DNA from: Lachnospiraceae bacterium
GTDB taxonomy: Bacteria > Bacillota > Clostridia > Lachnospirales > Lachnospiraceae
Length of the DNA stretch: 64,000 nt
Direction: 5' to 3'
Assembly: GCA_017618195.1 (NCBI GenBank)
Contig: JAFZUW010000065.1
Span: 1 to 64,000, forward strand
Part shown: in pieces, positions 42,576 to 51,836 of the stretch
Layout of the letters: each line of letters begins with the position of its first letter
Numbering within the stretch: the stretch's first letter is position 1
The notes under the pieces: generated by a model
Database searches by the model: none
The model's input: only the letters and a program-made list of their open reading frames with translations
What the model was told of the DNA's origin: nothing
Made by a program: the position numbers and the translations under genes

Positions 42576-43928
42576 TTATGCTTTTTCTTCCTCGTTGCGG
42601 CGAAGGAATTTCCAACCGAGCAGCAGTAAGAAGATACCGCCGATCAGTACAAGTGCGTACGGAGCGTAACGAACGATAACTCCGGTCGGGGAAATGGTAA
42701 CGAACTCGTTTACTACGTCAACCGCGTAGTTCTCACCGGCCTTATCGGCTTCCGGCGTTACGGTAACCGCGGTAGACTGATATGCCTGTTTCTGTCCCTG
42801 CGTAACGGCCGATGTCGGTGCGCTGCCTGCAACTACCGCATCATCCGGTACCGGATCAGCAGTGGCGGGAGTAAGCGTCGAGGTAACCTTATACGTTACA
42901 CCGGTAACGGTATTGGTCTCATAAACTTCAAATGCGGTTCCGCACGGAATTCCGATAAACTTAATGCTCGATCCGCTCTTGATGTTCGTAATGCCGTTGG
43001 TGGTCCCTGCGGAGAGTGCCGCAGCTGCGGGATCCGTCCAGCCGGTAACCGTACCTTCTATAGCACAGTCAATGTCAACCGTCTTCGTGATCGCGGAATT
43101 CGTGAACAGAATCGTGAACGGGAAAGCGGTATTGGCCTCCGCATAAGCATCACCCGTAACCGTCTTGCTTACCGTGAGGTTATAAGTATAATAACTATCT
43201 GCGGAAAGTGCCGTGCTGCCGTCCGTAGTACCGGAAACGAACCCGTTCGTCTTAACCGGTGACGTATCCTTGTTGTCCTCGGTGATCTCGTCGGAATTCA
43301 CATAAAAACAGGTGTATCCGTAAATATCCCACTGAGCCGCCGTGGAACCGTCCGTATAACCGGTCGGGCTCTGACGTACATAAACATCGATGAAGCGGGT
43401 CAGGGAACCGTCTGTTGCGGTTACGCCTGCTGCCGCATACGTTCCGTCGGCAAGTGCTTCCGTTACGGAATAGCGGTAGATGCCGGGGCCGGTAAATATG
43501 ACGTTTTCGAAGCTGAGGGAGATTTCCTTCGGATTGGATGCCCCTCCGGGAGCAGCCGAGATTGTGTCATCCGCAGTCCATTCAGCCGTAGCAGAGATAC
43601 CGCCGTTAGGAAGGATACCGGATTTAACCGGAGCGGTTACGTTATTCTTGTCCGTAACGGTTGCTCCGTCAGCCGATATCGTAACCGCCGCAACCGTGTA
43701 GGTATAAGCGATTATCGGCGCTTTGATCGTCACCTCGTCCGGGTTATAGGCCTTCAGTTCCTTCGTCAGAACAAGCGTCTTGCTCTGCGATGTGGGGCCT
43801 TCGTCCGGCAAAGTGAACGTGCCCTGTTCACCGTCCGTCAATCCAGGAGTGCTGGCGAAAGCCGAAGCACTCATGGCAAATGCGAACACGAGAACAAGGA
43901 TGAAAGAGATAAGTCTTTTTCTACGCAT
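42576..43928 (-). CDS. FctA-like major pilin
   Basis: 450 residues. Signal peptide (LISFILVLVFAFAMSASAFA), an N-terminal domain beginning LVLTKELKAYNPDEVTIKAP with the lysine used for intramolecular isopeptide bonds in Spy0128-type pilins, FENVIFTGPGIYRYSVTE carrying the usual Glu, and a second domain (YYTYNLTVSKTVTGDAYAEA) ending VDVVNEF. The sorting signal is ISPTG, followed by a membrane helix and RRNEEEKA; S. pyogenes FctA uses EVPTG, also an xPTG class B signal. GGAGG lies upstream of the ATG. First gene of the pilus operon, so the most expressed. Confidence 0.88.
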   Translation of the reverse strand: MRRKRLISFILVLVFAFAMSASAFASTPGLTDGEQGTFTLPDEGPTSQSKTLVLTKELKAYNPDEVTIKAPIIAYTYTVAAVTISADGATVTDKNNVTAPVKSGILPNGGISATAEWTADDTISAAPGGASNPKEISLSFENVIFTGPGIYRYSVTEALADGTYAAAGVTATDGSLTRFIDVYVRQSPTGYTDGSTAAQWDIYGYTCFYVNSDEITEDNKDTSPVKTNGFVSGTTDGSTALSADSYYTYNLTVSKTVTGDAYAEANTAFPFTILFTNSAITKTVDIDCAIEGTVTGWTDPAAAALSAGTTNGITNIKSGSSIKFIGIPCGTAFEVYETNTVTGVTYKVTSTLTPATADPVPDDAVVAGSAPTSAVTQGQKQAYQSTAVTVTPEADKAGENYAVDVVNEFVTISPTGVIVRYAPYALVLIGGIFLLLLGWKFLRRNEEEKA

Positions 43929-44059
43929 CTTCTTTGTCCTCCAATTCTTTCCTGCTTAGGAATATTTGCGCTCTGAAAATCACAAATACTGACTCATATT
44001 TACTCCCCCAAACGACCGATTCTGAGGAATTAAACGCGGTCAGTACTTTTGATACCTTG

Positions 44060-44088
44060 ATTTTACTCCGATATACTTTTCATCTCAA
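44060..44088 (-). promoter_or_regulatory. Promoter of the pilus operon
   Basis: Minus strand: TTGAGA (44088-44083), 17-bp spacer, TAAAAT (44065-44060), giving a leader of about 125 bases before the pilin ATG. The rest of 43929-44392 is AT-rich and non-coding. Confidence 0.65.
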
Positions 44089-44222
44089 GATAAAATGCAA
44101 GAAAACTTCAATGAATTTTACCTTTTGCAAAATATCATTACAAAAATTAGCAAAAAAGTTAGATTTAATCTGCTCCTAACTAAAATTGTCAGACTATTTT
44201 ATACATTTTCCTGCGTAGAAAA

Positions 44223-44244
44223 GGGCACCGGAAACCCGGTGCCC
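44223..44244 (-). terminator. Terminator of the esterase-GH43 gene
   Basis: GGGCACCGG / CCGGTGCCC stem followed on the minus strand by TTTTC, 150 bases after the stop codon. Confidence 0.8.
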
Positions 44245-44295
44245 CGTCTCAGTATACATTTAAATGCAGCGAATATGCCGTAAGAAAGAACGTTT

Positions 44296-44365
44296 GTGCA
44301 TCAAAAGCCGCTGCTGATTGTGTGTCAAAGCCTTAAGGATTATGTGTCAAAACCGCAAAGGATTG
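44296..44365. repeat. Three imperfect direct repeats after the esterase-GH43 gene
   Basis: Units of about 22-26 bases with the core TGTGTCAAA-x-CC followed by AAGGATT: clearest at 44321-44342 and 44343-44364, with a diverged copy at 44296-44319. They lie in the 3' untranslated region before the terminator. Confidence 0.6.
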
Positions 44366-44392
44366 ACGTCGCAGGCATATACGTTACAAAAC

Positions 44393-47308
44393 TCAGTGGA
44401 TAAACTTCACGCTGAGCAGGTGTCCGTTTCCGCCGCCGACCTTCGTGAGATACAGTGCCGATACGCCGTCCGGGATCGGGCAGGCTGCGCGGTACTTCTC
44501 CCAAACATCAGAGGAGTCGACTTTGACGGTGCCGATGACCGGACCGCCGAGTTCGGTACGAACCTCGAAGCTGTCGTGGATGTATCCGCGAACGGTCAGC
44601 TCAATCTCCTTCACACCCTTGAAGCTGATGTACTTGAAGCCGATCGTCGTGCCGTCATGAATGTTGGCAACATACGAAGGATTCTTATCGCCGTCGCGGC
44701 CGTCCTGTGTAATGCGCGGCTGGTTGCCGATTCCGACAAGCCAGTGCATCGGCTGGGTGATCTCCTTGTCAAACAGGTTGCAGGCGATGTGTGCCGGAAT
44801 CTCGTCCGTATCGCGAAGCGGACCGCCGTTCAAGCCGCACGAGGTGATCTCCACCTGTTTGATGGAACCGTCCGCAGCGAACTTCACTTCCTCGGCACAG
44901 CCCTGACGGGAGTACCAGGTCGCGTTGGTCTGGCGGTGGTAGAAGATATACCGCTTGCCGGCAATCTCGATCAGGCTTCCGTGGTTGTTCGCGCCGTATG
45001 CCGCAGGCGTCTCCGCATCCTTATAGGTATCGATGTGGAAGTCGCTGTTAGAAACGATCACGCCGCCGTACGTAAACGGACCCTCGGGGCTGTCGGAGGT
45101 TGCGTAGCAGAGCTCATGCATAACCTCGGAAGAATAAATGAAATAGTATCGGCCGTCGAACTTGCGGATTGAGGAAGCCTCGAAGAACGCATGATTCTCA
45201 AAGCCGGTGCCTTCGCTGTAGCAGGAACCCGGAACAACGATTCTCGGCTCCTTCACGATTGTGAGCATATCCGGTCCGAGTACGGTCAGCTGGGAGCCGT
45301 GACGGCTCTTGTCTCCGCGTCCGCAGAAACCGGTAAAGAGATATGTCGTATCGCCTTCGGTCAAAACGCCCGGATCGAACTGCGGCTCGTCGCCTTCGCG
45401 CTCGCCGAGTCTTGTGCCGTCCGCGTAGTGAACGTAACCGTAGAATTCGTACCGGCCGGCAGGCGTATCGCAAACCGCTACCGAAACGATGCCGACCTTG
45501 TCAAGCACGTAGTAGAGGTAGTAGCGACCGTCGGGGCCGACCGTTACGTCGGGTGCGTACAGAACCATGTTGCCTCTCGAGTTAACAGGATCCTGCGTTT
45601 TCAGATAAGTAACGCCCTCATAGCGCCAATTGCCGAGATCGTTAACCGGTGCGGACCAGCATACATAATCGCCCTGGCAGAATACATAGCCGTTGAACTG
45701 GTCGTGCGAACCGTAAACATATACGCGGTCGCCGAACACGTACGGCTCACCGTCCGGGATGTACTCCCAGTTCGGCAGGTATGGGTTGTAAGCCTGCTTG
45801 CGCTCCGGAACGGTCTGGTCGGTGATCACGCCGATCATGAAATCGTTGAACGGCTTATTCTCGTAACTCGGTACGCAGCCTTCCGAAAGGAAGTTCATAC
45901 CGTAGTGGGAACCGGTTCCGTAAGGCTTCCAAACCGGCATGTCGGTGCCGTCGGCATCCTTGCCGTTCGGATCGCCGGTCTTGATGAAGTTCGTCAGGTA
46001 GTTGCACATCTGACGCGCAAGGTCGAAATGGTATCCCTTGAACGGTCTCCAGCATGCTGCGAGCGTCTCAAAGAAGAACCACAGATCAACCGAATGGAAC
46101 GTGCCGGGATTGTCCCAGCCCGGGATGTCCGGATTGAAGTTGTAGTAGTAGCTCGGTGCCTCATTGTGGGCAAATGCGGCCTTCACGGCACACTCGAGTC
46201 CGTCGGTCGGAACGAACATCTTGCCGTTACGAACCTTTGCTTCGGGGAATGTCATGAAATCGTCGTATTTGTCCCCGAGGGCTTCCTTGGCCTTCTTCTT
46301 GAAATCCTCCTCGTCATCCGCGAAGATGGCCGCTTTGAACTCGTCGCCGGTGTTGCCGGCGATCATCGGAACATTCGCGTGCTCACCCTTTAAGAAAAGG
46401 ATGTACGGATCTTCCACCATGAACTTGTGGTCGATCGTCGGAGCGAAACGCGGGTGCGACTGGGCGAACTCGCCGTACTTGTCGCGGATAAATGTCGCGT
46501 CAAGCGCTCTCGCCTCCTCAAGCGTCTTCACGCCGAGGAACTCGAAGAAAGCTTCGCCGTTCGGCTCGTTTTGTTCGATCGTGCGGGGCGTGATGAAGCC
46601 GTCAAGCATGTAAGGGCTCCGGATCATGCCGCTGTGAACGATTGCCTTCTGGAACAGGCCGATGCTCTGCGGGCTCGTCAGCTGGTTCATAACGCTGCCG
46701 CCGCCTGCGGACTGTCCGCCGATCGTAATATTGTTCGGGTCGCCGCCGAACGCCTTGATGTTGCGGATAACCCATTTGATGCCCGCCTGCTGGTCGAGGT
46801 TACCGAAGTTGGTCGGCGCCTCGGGCGACTCTTTCGTGATTTCGGGATGCGAGATGAAGCCGAACGCGCCGAGACGGTAGTTCACGCTGACAAATACAAC
46901 GCCGCGCTTTGCGATGTTTTCGCCGTTGAACTCCATTTCCGGCGGGTAGCCCCACTGGAAACCGCCGCCGAAGAACCATACGTAAACCGGCAGATTGTCG
47001 GTGTCGCTCTTCGCGTTGGTCCATACGTTCAGGTACAGGCAGTCCTCGTCCATCGGAATCTCCGGATCCACGTGCCACTCACGGCAGTAGATGTCGGTTC
47101 CGAGACCGGGAGTGTCCTGCATCGAGATCGGTCCGAACGTGTAGCAGTCACGCACGCCTTCCCAATCGGCTGCGGGCTGCGGTGCACGCCAGCGGTTCTT
47201 TCCTACCGGCGGTGCGGCAAAGGGAATCCCCTTGAATACGCTGATGCGGGTGTTGTTGCCCGGCAAGCCGCGTACCATACCATTTTCCGTTTTTACAACC
47301 TTAAGCAT
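44393..47308 (-). CDS. Carboxylesterase type B fused to a GH43 glycosidase
   Basis: 971 residues, no signal peptide. Residues 1 to about 490 are a type B carboxylesterase (FKGIPFAAPPVG, EDCLYLNVW, oxyanion hole FFGGGFQWG, nucleophile in IGGQSAGGGSV, active-site His likely in PGTFHSVDLWF). Residues about 500-850 resemble a five-bladed GH43 domain (DRVYVYGSHD, LYAPDVTVGPDGRYYLYY, FDPGVLTEGDTTYLF, FFEASSIRKFDGRYYFIYS, YGANNHGSLIEI, YRQTNATW-type end). The final 120 residues look like a beta-sandwich binding domain. Removing ester groups and arabinose/xylose from the same imported oligosaccharide would suit intracellular xylan use. It is monocistronic. Substrates are inferred. Confidence 0.85.
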   Translation of the reverse strand: MLKVVKTENGMVRGLPGNNTRISVFKGIPFAAPPVGKNRWRAPQPAADWEGVRDCYTFGPISMQDTPGLGTDIYCREWHVDPEIPMDEDCLYLNVWTNAKSDTDNLPVYVWFFGGGFQWGYPPEMEFNGENIAKRGVVFVSVNYRLGAFGFISHPEITKESPEAPTNFGNLDQQAGIKWVIRNIKAFGGDPNNITIGGQSAGGGSVMNQLTSPQSIGLFQKAIVHSGMIRSPYMLDGFITPRTIEQNEPNGEAFFEFLGVKTLEEARALDATFIRDKYGEFAQSHPRFAPTIDHKFMVEDPYILFLKGEHANVPMIAGNTGDEFKAAIFADDEEDFKKKAKEALGDKYDDFMTFPEAKVRNGKMFVPTDGLECAVKAAFAHNEAPSYYYNFNPDIPGWDNPGTFHSVDLWFFFETLAACWRPFKGYHFDLARQMCNYLTNFIKTGDPNGKDADGTDMPVWKPYGTGSHYGMNFLSEGCVPSYENKPFNDFMIGVITDQTVPERKQAYNPYLPNWEYIPDGEPYVFGDRVYVYGSHDQFNGYVFCQGDYVCWSAPVNDLGNWRYEGVTYLKTQDPVNSRGNMVLYAPDVTVGPDGRYYLYYVLDKVGIVSVAVCDTPAGRYEFYGYVHYADGTRLGEREGDEPQFDPGVLTEGDTTYLFTGFCGRGDKSRHGSQLTVLGPDMLTIVKEPRIVVPGSCYSEGTGFENHAFFEASSIRKFDGRYYFIYSSEVMHELCYATSDSPEGPFTYGGVIVSNSDFHIDTYKDAETPAAYGANNHGSLIEIAGKRYIFYHRQTNATWYSRQGCAEEVKFAADGSIKQVEITSCGLNGGPLRDTDEIPAHIACNLFDKEITQPMHWLVGIGNQPRITQDGRDGDKNPSYVANIHDGTTIGFKYISFKGVKEIELTVRGYIHDSFEVRTELGGPVIGTVKVDSSDVWEKYRAACPIPDGVSALYLTKVGGGNGHLLSVKFIH

Positions 47309-47607
47309 AAGTATCCTCCTTGTAACGGGCTGCTGCCCGCTCTGATATCAGTATAACAAATCGATTCCAATGCTTCAATGAATAAAAATTTTAAATCATG
47401 TAATATATTATAATTTTTCATATCGAAAAAGCCCTTTCCGGGCCGCGGAAAATGTCCCGCTTCCGCCGCAGCAAGCCCCTCCGCGCGTGCCCGGATAAGT
47501 CTTCCCGAGGTTTCCGCGCACACGAAAAGACGGGGCTCAAAAGCCCCGCCTTTCGGTGAAAACGTATCATGACACACCCCCCGTTCGGGCGATGTAATGA
47601 CAGCAAA
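47309..47607. other. Intergenic region of about 300 bases
   Basis: Contains an AT-rich stretch (47345-47420) likely holding the promoter of the esterase-GH43 gene, and the terminator of the histidine kinase gene. No coding potential was seen. Confidence 0.6.
47523..47552 (-). terminator. Terminator of the two-component system
   Basis: Minus strand: GGCGGGGCT-TTTG-AGCCCCGTC followed by TTTTCG. Confidence 0.8.
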
Positions 47608-49404
47608 CTACCCTTCCCTGTCGGGCAGCTCAAAGAAGAACGTCGTTCCTTCTTCGCCGCTCGTGCAGCCGTACTTAGCGTGATGAAGCTTCAGTATCCG
47701 CCTCGTGATCGCAAGCCCGAGACCGGTACCTTCTTTCGGAGCGGAACCTGGGCGGTCGAACATGGCGTCCTTGGAGCGCGCATCGTCCACGCGATAGAAT
47801 TCGTCCCAGATATACTTAATCTTCTCCTTCGGAATCGGCGTACCGTCGTTCGTGATCTCATAACGCACGCCTCTGCGCTTCTTGATGAAGGAAATATCAA
47901 TGCGGCTTCCGCCGTAGCGGATCGCGTTTGATACAAAGTTCGTGAGAACCGTACGCATCATACCGAGATCGGCATCGACCGTAAACGGATCGGGGTTCTC
48001 GGCGCCGTGTATCATAATCGTCTTATCGCCCGTAACCGGCTTCAGCTGACGCAGTACGACTTCGTTCAGCTCGACAAGATTGACCGGCTCCGGATTTGCC
48101 TTCTTCGCATTGGATTCCATCCTCGAAAGTTCAAGCAGGCTCCCGAGTATGCGGTCCATGTACTCAATCTGGTTCAGCATGTCCGCACGGCAGTTCTTCT
48201 GCTGCTCTTCGTCGAAATAATCCCAATTCTCCGCGTAATTCTTCGTTACGGCAAATGGCGTCTTCAGTTCGTGCGCAACCGCCTTCGTCATTGAGAAGCG
48301 GCTCATTTCGTAATTCTCCTGCCGTTTGTAAAGCAGGTTCACGAGCAGGCAGATCAGCCCGATCGAAACAAGCCAGACTGCCGCAACCGAATAAAGACCT
48401 CTTCTCAGATGCTCCCATGCTATCGCAAAAGGATGGTATACATAAACGGCCAGATACTCCGGCACGGCCTCCTCGAACTTTTGATCAACCGGTTTGCCTC
48501 TTCGGTACAGACGGCTTGTAAAGAAACCGATGTCCGCGGTGTCCGGATCGATAAACGGCTTATATCCGGCAATGTCATTATTGGCCGCAATATAATCAAG
48601 GAACGCGTCTCGTGCTTCGTCGTTTCTTCTTTCCTTCTCATGGTTGGACATGGTCCTGCTGTATGTGTTCGTATACGCTTCCGCTTCCGCATGAAACGAA
48701 TAATTGTATGGATATTGGTATTGGAACAGATAGGAGTGCGGGTATGTATCATCGATAACGATGAACGGCCAGCCGTCCGGAGCATTGGCGTCAAATCCCT
48801 TCACTTCATACACTTCCCCGTCGGCGTCCTTAATGCGTCCCACCTCCAGAATCTGCACATAACCGATGCCGTTCTGCAGGAGTCCGATTGCGGATACATG
48901 CGCTCCGTTCAGCATCATCTCGCGGCCGACCTCAATGGGAGTTCCCTGTATTTCGCTCTGATCCATTTCCGCCAGGAGTTCTTCCCCGACAACCAGGAAG
49001 AACGTCACATTTTCCTTTCTGGGAATGCCGTACTGAGACTCCGTACCGGTCATCTTCAGGAAATTCCGCGGCATGTCATAGACCTTCCCGTTACGGTCGA
49101 CAAGCGCGATGTAACAGCCGACACCGTCTACATCCTTCAGATCCGTCACGGCATTGTAACAGTACCCGAGTTGAGCGATCGCAAGCGCATCCTCCTCGGT
49201 CAGTCTGCCGTTCCGCAATTCCAGAAGTTCCGCCGCGGACGTGTCCGGCGAATATCCCGGAACACTGTCCCGTTTCAGTTCTTTCATGATCTCTTCATTG
49301 ACGTCATCCACCTCAAGTGTCACAATCATTATCATCATGACGATTGTGATCAGAGTCATCAATCCGCATAAAAGGATCATCAGTCTGCGGTAGTATTTCT
49401 TCAT
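47608..49404 (-). CDS. Membrane sensor histidine kinase
   Basis: 598 residues. Two membrane helices (MILLCGLMTLITIVMMIMIV at the start and AAVWLVSIGLICLLVNLLY around residue 345) enclose an extracytoplasmic sensor domain of about 310 residues. No HAMP is obvious. H-box VAHELKTPFAVTKNY, N-box NFVSNAIRYGG, and ATP lid GTGLGLAITRRI are intact. Starts 21 bases after its response regulator. The stimulus is unknown. Confidence 0.93.
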   Translation of the reverse strand: MKKYYRRLMILLCGLMTLITIVMMIMIVTLEVDDVNEEIMKELKRDSVPGYSPDTSAAELLELRNGRLTEEDALAIAQLGYCYNAVTDLKDVDGVGCYIALVDRNGKVYDMPRNFLKMTGTESQYGIPRKENVTFFLVVGEELLAEMDQSEIQGTPIEVGREMMLNGAHVSAIGLLQNGIGYVQILEVGRIKDADGEVYEVKGFDANAPDGWPFIVIDDTYPHSYLFQYQYPYNYSFHAEAEAYTNTYSRTMSNHEKERRNDEARDAFLDYIAANNDIAGYKPFIDPDTADIGFFTSRLYRRGKPVDQKFEEAVPEYLAVYVYHPFAIAWEHLRRGLYSVAAVWLVSIGLICLLVNLLYKRQENYEMSRFSMTKAVAHELKTPFAVTKNYAENWDYFDEEQQKNCRADMLNQIEYMDRILGSLLELSRMESNAKKANPEPVNLVELNEVVLRQLKPVTGDKTIMIHGAENPDPFTVDADLGMMRTVLTNFVSNAIRYGGSRIDISFIKKRRGVRYEITNDGTPIPKEKIKYIWDEFYRVDDARSKDAMFDRPGSAPKEGTGLGLAITRRILKLHHAKYGCTSGEEGTTFFFELPDREG

Positions 49405-49425
49405 GTCCCCTCCACTGCCGGACTA

Positions 49426-50097
49426 TCATTCCTTCCAATAGTATCCGGCCTTCATTGCCGTTGCAATATGCTCTCCGGCATCGCCGAGCGCAATCCGCAG
49501 CTTCTTGATGTGATTATCCACGGTGCGCTCATATCCTTCATAATCAGCCCCCCACACAAGGTCCAGGATCTGCGTCCGTGAAAGGATCCGGTTCCGGTTC
49601 TCCACCAATAAAAGAAGCAGTTCGTACTCCTTCGGAGCAAGCGGGATTACCGTCTGATTCACAAGGACGCGGCGGCGTGCGGGTTCAATGCTCACCTCTC
49701 CGAGCGTCGTGATGCCGTTCTTTACGACAAGTCCGCGATACCGGTTGATGAGCGCGTTGACCTTTGCAAGAAGGATTGCGTTTGAGAACGGTTTTGTGAT
49801 GTATTCGTCCGCTCCGATCTCGTATCCTTCCACGATCGTTTCCTCCCGATCGAGCGCCGTCAGGAAAATAACGGGTACATCATACCGTTCACGCAGAAAA
49901 CGACACACCGCAAGCCCGTCCTTCTTCGGCATCATAATGTCCAGAATGACCGCATCATACCGATTCTTCATGATCGCCCATTCCGCTTCCTCCCCATCAC
50001 AAACAGCGTCTACCGTATATCCCTGTTTCCGAAGAAACGCGGCCGTGACGTTGCGGATTCCCGGCTCATCTTCTGCGAACAATATATTGTAGCTCAT
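49426..50097 (-). CDS. OmpR family response regulator
   Basis: 223 residues. Receiver domain with acidic pocket (FAEDEP), phospho-acceptor Asp in VILDIMMP, Thr (FLTA) and Lys (YITKPF); C-terminal winged helix (LTPKEYELL-type APKEYELLLLLVENRNRILSR, YERTVDNHIKKLR). Partner of the downstream sensor kinase. Upstream lies a terminator of the membrane-protein pair, so the two-component pair has its own promoter, possibly in the AT-rich 50110-50180. Confidence 0.95.
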   Translation of the reverse strand: MSYNILFAEDEPGIRNVTAAFLRKQGYTVDAVCDGEEAEWAIMKNRYDAVILDIMMPKKDGLAVCRFLRERYDVPVIFLTALDREETIVEGYEIGADEYITKPFSNAILLAKVNALINRYRGLVVKNGITTLGEVSIEPARRRVLVNQTVIPLAPKEYELLLLLVENRNRILSRTQILDLVWGADYEGYERTVDNHIKKLRIALGDAGEHIATAMKAGYYWKE

Positions 50098-50207
50098 TAT
50101 TGCCCCTCCCGGAAGTTATCTTAACATTACGATGTATCGTTTTTGTATCCGATTTGTATTATTTTTGTATCCGAAGCGGAATCTTTCAAAACATGTTCCG
50201 CAGGTTC

Positions 50208-50240
50208 CAAAAAACGCCGGCACACAACCGGCGTTTTCCG
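50208..50240 (-). terminator. Terminator of the membrane-protein pair
   Basis: Minus strand: AAAACGCCGG-TTGTGTG-CCGGCGTTTTTT, a 10-bp stem with a T run. Confidence 0.9.
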
Positions 50241-50268
50241 TTTCGTTCCAAATCATTATGACGGCATC

Positions 50269-51051
50269 TTATTCGTTACCGTCCGGGCTCTCCGCCGCCT
50301 GTGCTTCCGTTACGGCTGCCTGCACAAGCTCCTCTGCCGCCTGCTCGTCCATCTGAGCCGGCATCTCCGCTGCCTGCGCTTCCGCCTGCAGCGGCTGCGC
50401 ACCTCTGTTTCTCATCCGCCGGTAACGTTTCTTCGGCAGAAACTCCGAAAAAACGGATGCAGCAATCGTATAGAAAGCCGCCTGGAAGATTAAAGCCAGC
50501 GTCGACAGTATTTCAAAATCATAGCTGCCCGCCATCCAGTCATTCGGAATCGGGAGCAGATAATACGCTGCACACAGGTGAAGCATTCCAAGCGCGACAA
50601 ATCCGGATTTCAGAAGCGGTTTCTCGGGAAATGCCTTCCTGCAGGCATACATCGTTCCGACCGTCATAATCATATAGCCGATATAAATCAGAACGTACAC
50701 AACAACGTTCATCTCGCGTCCCGCGATGAAGAACGCGGCAATCGCAGCTGCATAGGCGATGACCGATCCGATATAAAAGACAAATTCCCTGATTGCCATG
50801 ATCAGCCGGTATGACGTAAACACCGCCAGGGCTCCGATGAAAACATATAACATCCATAAGGCAAGGGTAATGCCGTCAATCGTTTTCGATCCCGAGCTCC
50901 CGCCTGTCCGGTCCAAAGCTCCGGCCAAGACAAAGATCACCGACACGATGGCGATCCATACCATGCACATCAGGGCCGCAAGGGACAGCCACATTGACCA
51001 ATGCGCGGCCTGAAGAAACCTTGCCGTTCTCAGATACTTCTTTCTCTCCAG
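50269..51051 (-). CDS. Multi-pass membrane protein with Ala/Gln/Glu-rich tail
   Basis: Up to 260 residues. The usual starts leave ATG 50994 as first, but the frame upstream is open back to 51057 and reads as a plausible amphipathic start (ERKKYLRTARFLQAAHWS). A CTG at 51051 sits eight bases after GGGGG, so initiation at CTG is likely. Five or six hydrophobic helices (MCMVWIAIVSVIFVLAGAL; ALWMLYVFIGALAVFTSY; FYIGSVIAYAAAIAAFFIAG) are followed by a cytoplasmic tail of about 40 residues rich in AEA/QAAE. No family recognised. Second gene of a pair with the 51.1-kb gene, which has a similar design. Confidence 0.7.
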   Translation of the reverse strand: MERKKYLRTARFLQAAHWSMWLSLAALMCMVWIAIVSVIFVLAGALDRTGGSSGSKTIDGITLALWMLYVFIGALAVFTSYRLIMAIREFVFYIGSVIAYAAAIAAFFIAGREMNVVVYVLIYIGYMIMTVGTMYACRKAFPEKPLLKSGFVALGMLHLCAAYYLLPIPNDWMAGSYDFEILSTLALIFQAAFYTIAASVFSEFLPKKRYRRMRNRGAQPLQAEAQAAEMPAQMDEQAAEELVQAAVTEAQAAESPDGNE

Positions 51052-51063
51052 TGCTCACACCCC

Positions 51064-51822
51064 CTACTCGTCAAAAACGTCGGCCGCCTGCTTGAAGAAG
51101 CGATACAGAAATACGTACTGTAAGATTGCCAATACAGCCGCAGCAATGGCGAGAGCAACTGCCGCCGTAAGGACCGCCGACGACCTCTTATAAACGGGTG
51201 TGTTTTCCAGAATATGCGATACCAACCCCAATACAAACGAAAGGGCATATGCAACTACCCACATGACCAGTGCCTTGTTTCCTATCTTCGCAACATCATC
51301 CCTTTTGACCAGCTGGCAGGCCTTGATTGACGTGGTAAGCATCAGCAGGCTCGCAGCAGCCGAAAGAAGGTCAAAGCAATCGCCCACAATATCATTTTTG
51401 ATCAGGTAACTGCCTACAAGCTTGCCGATAAAGGCGATGATAATCAGCCAAAACGCGAACTTGTACCCGTCAAGCTCTTCCTTGCCTCTGTTAAGTCCGA
51501 GCATTTCATTGACAAATGCGACAATCGACGCGATGACGATGGCAAATGAGCCGATCATGATCAAAGCGAGACCGCCCACATCATTGGCGACAGCTCCGAG
51601 AAAAACGATAATGAGTGTGCAGAGGGTAGCGATGAGCATAACCTTCATGGAAAAATAAATCTTATCAATGCAGTATGCGGTGTTCGGGTACATCTGTCCC
51701 GGCTTTTGAGGCTTCGGTGCGGCCGGCTGCACATAACCCGGTGCGCCCGAATAGTTCTGAAATTCATCCAACTGATTCCAATTATCCATCTTTTGTAACC
51801 CCTTCAATGTTAAATTTATCAT
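51064..51822 (-). CDS. Multi-pass membrane protein
   Basis: 252 residues. A soluble Pro/Gln-rich N-terminus (about 45 residues) is followed by six hydrophobic helices (MLIATLCTLIIVFLGAVANDV; ALIMIGSFAIVIASIVAFV; FAFWLIIIAFIGKLVGSYLI; ALVMWVVAYALSFVLGLVSHIL; AVALAIAAAVLAILQYVFLY). No catalytic motif. The start at 51822 could be shortened to the MDNWNQL methionine 33 bases in. Ends 12 bases before the probable start of the next gene, so the two form an operon. Confidence 0.75.
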   Translation of the reverse strand: MINLTLKGLQKMDNWNQLDEFQNYSGAPGYVQPAAPKPQKPGQMYPNTAYCIDKIYFSMKVMLIATLCTLIIVFLGAVANDVGGLALIMIGSFAIVIASIVAFVNEMLGLNRGKEELDGYKFAFWLIIIAFIGKLVGSYLIKNDIVGDCFDLLSAAASLLMLTTSIKACQLVKRDDVAKIGNKALVMWVVAYALSFVLGLVSHILENTPVYKRSSAVLTAAVALAIAAAVLAILQYVFLYRFFKQAADVFDE

Positions 51823-51836
51823 AACCCGCCCATAGG

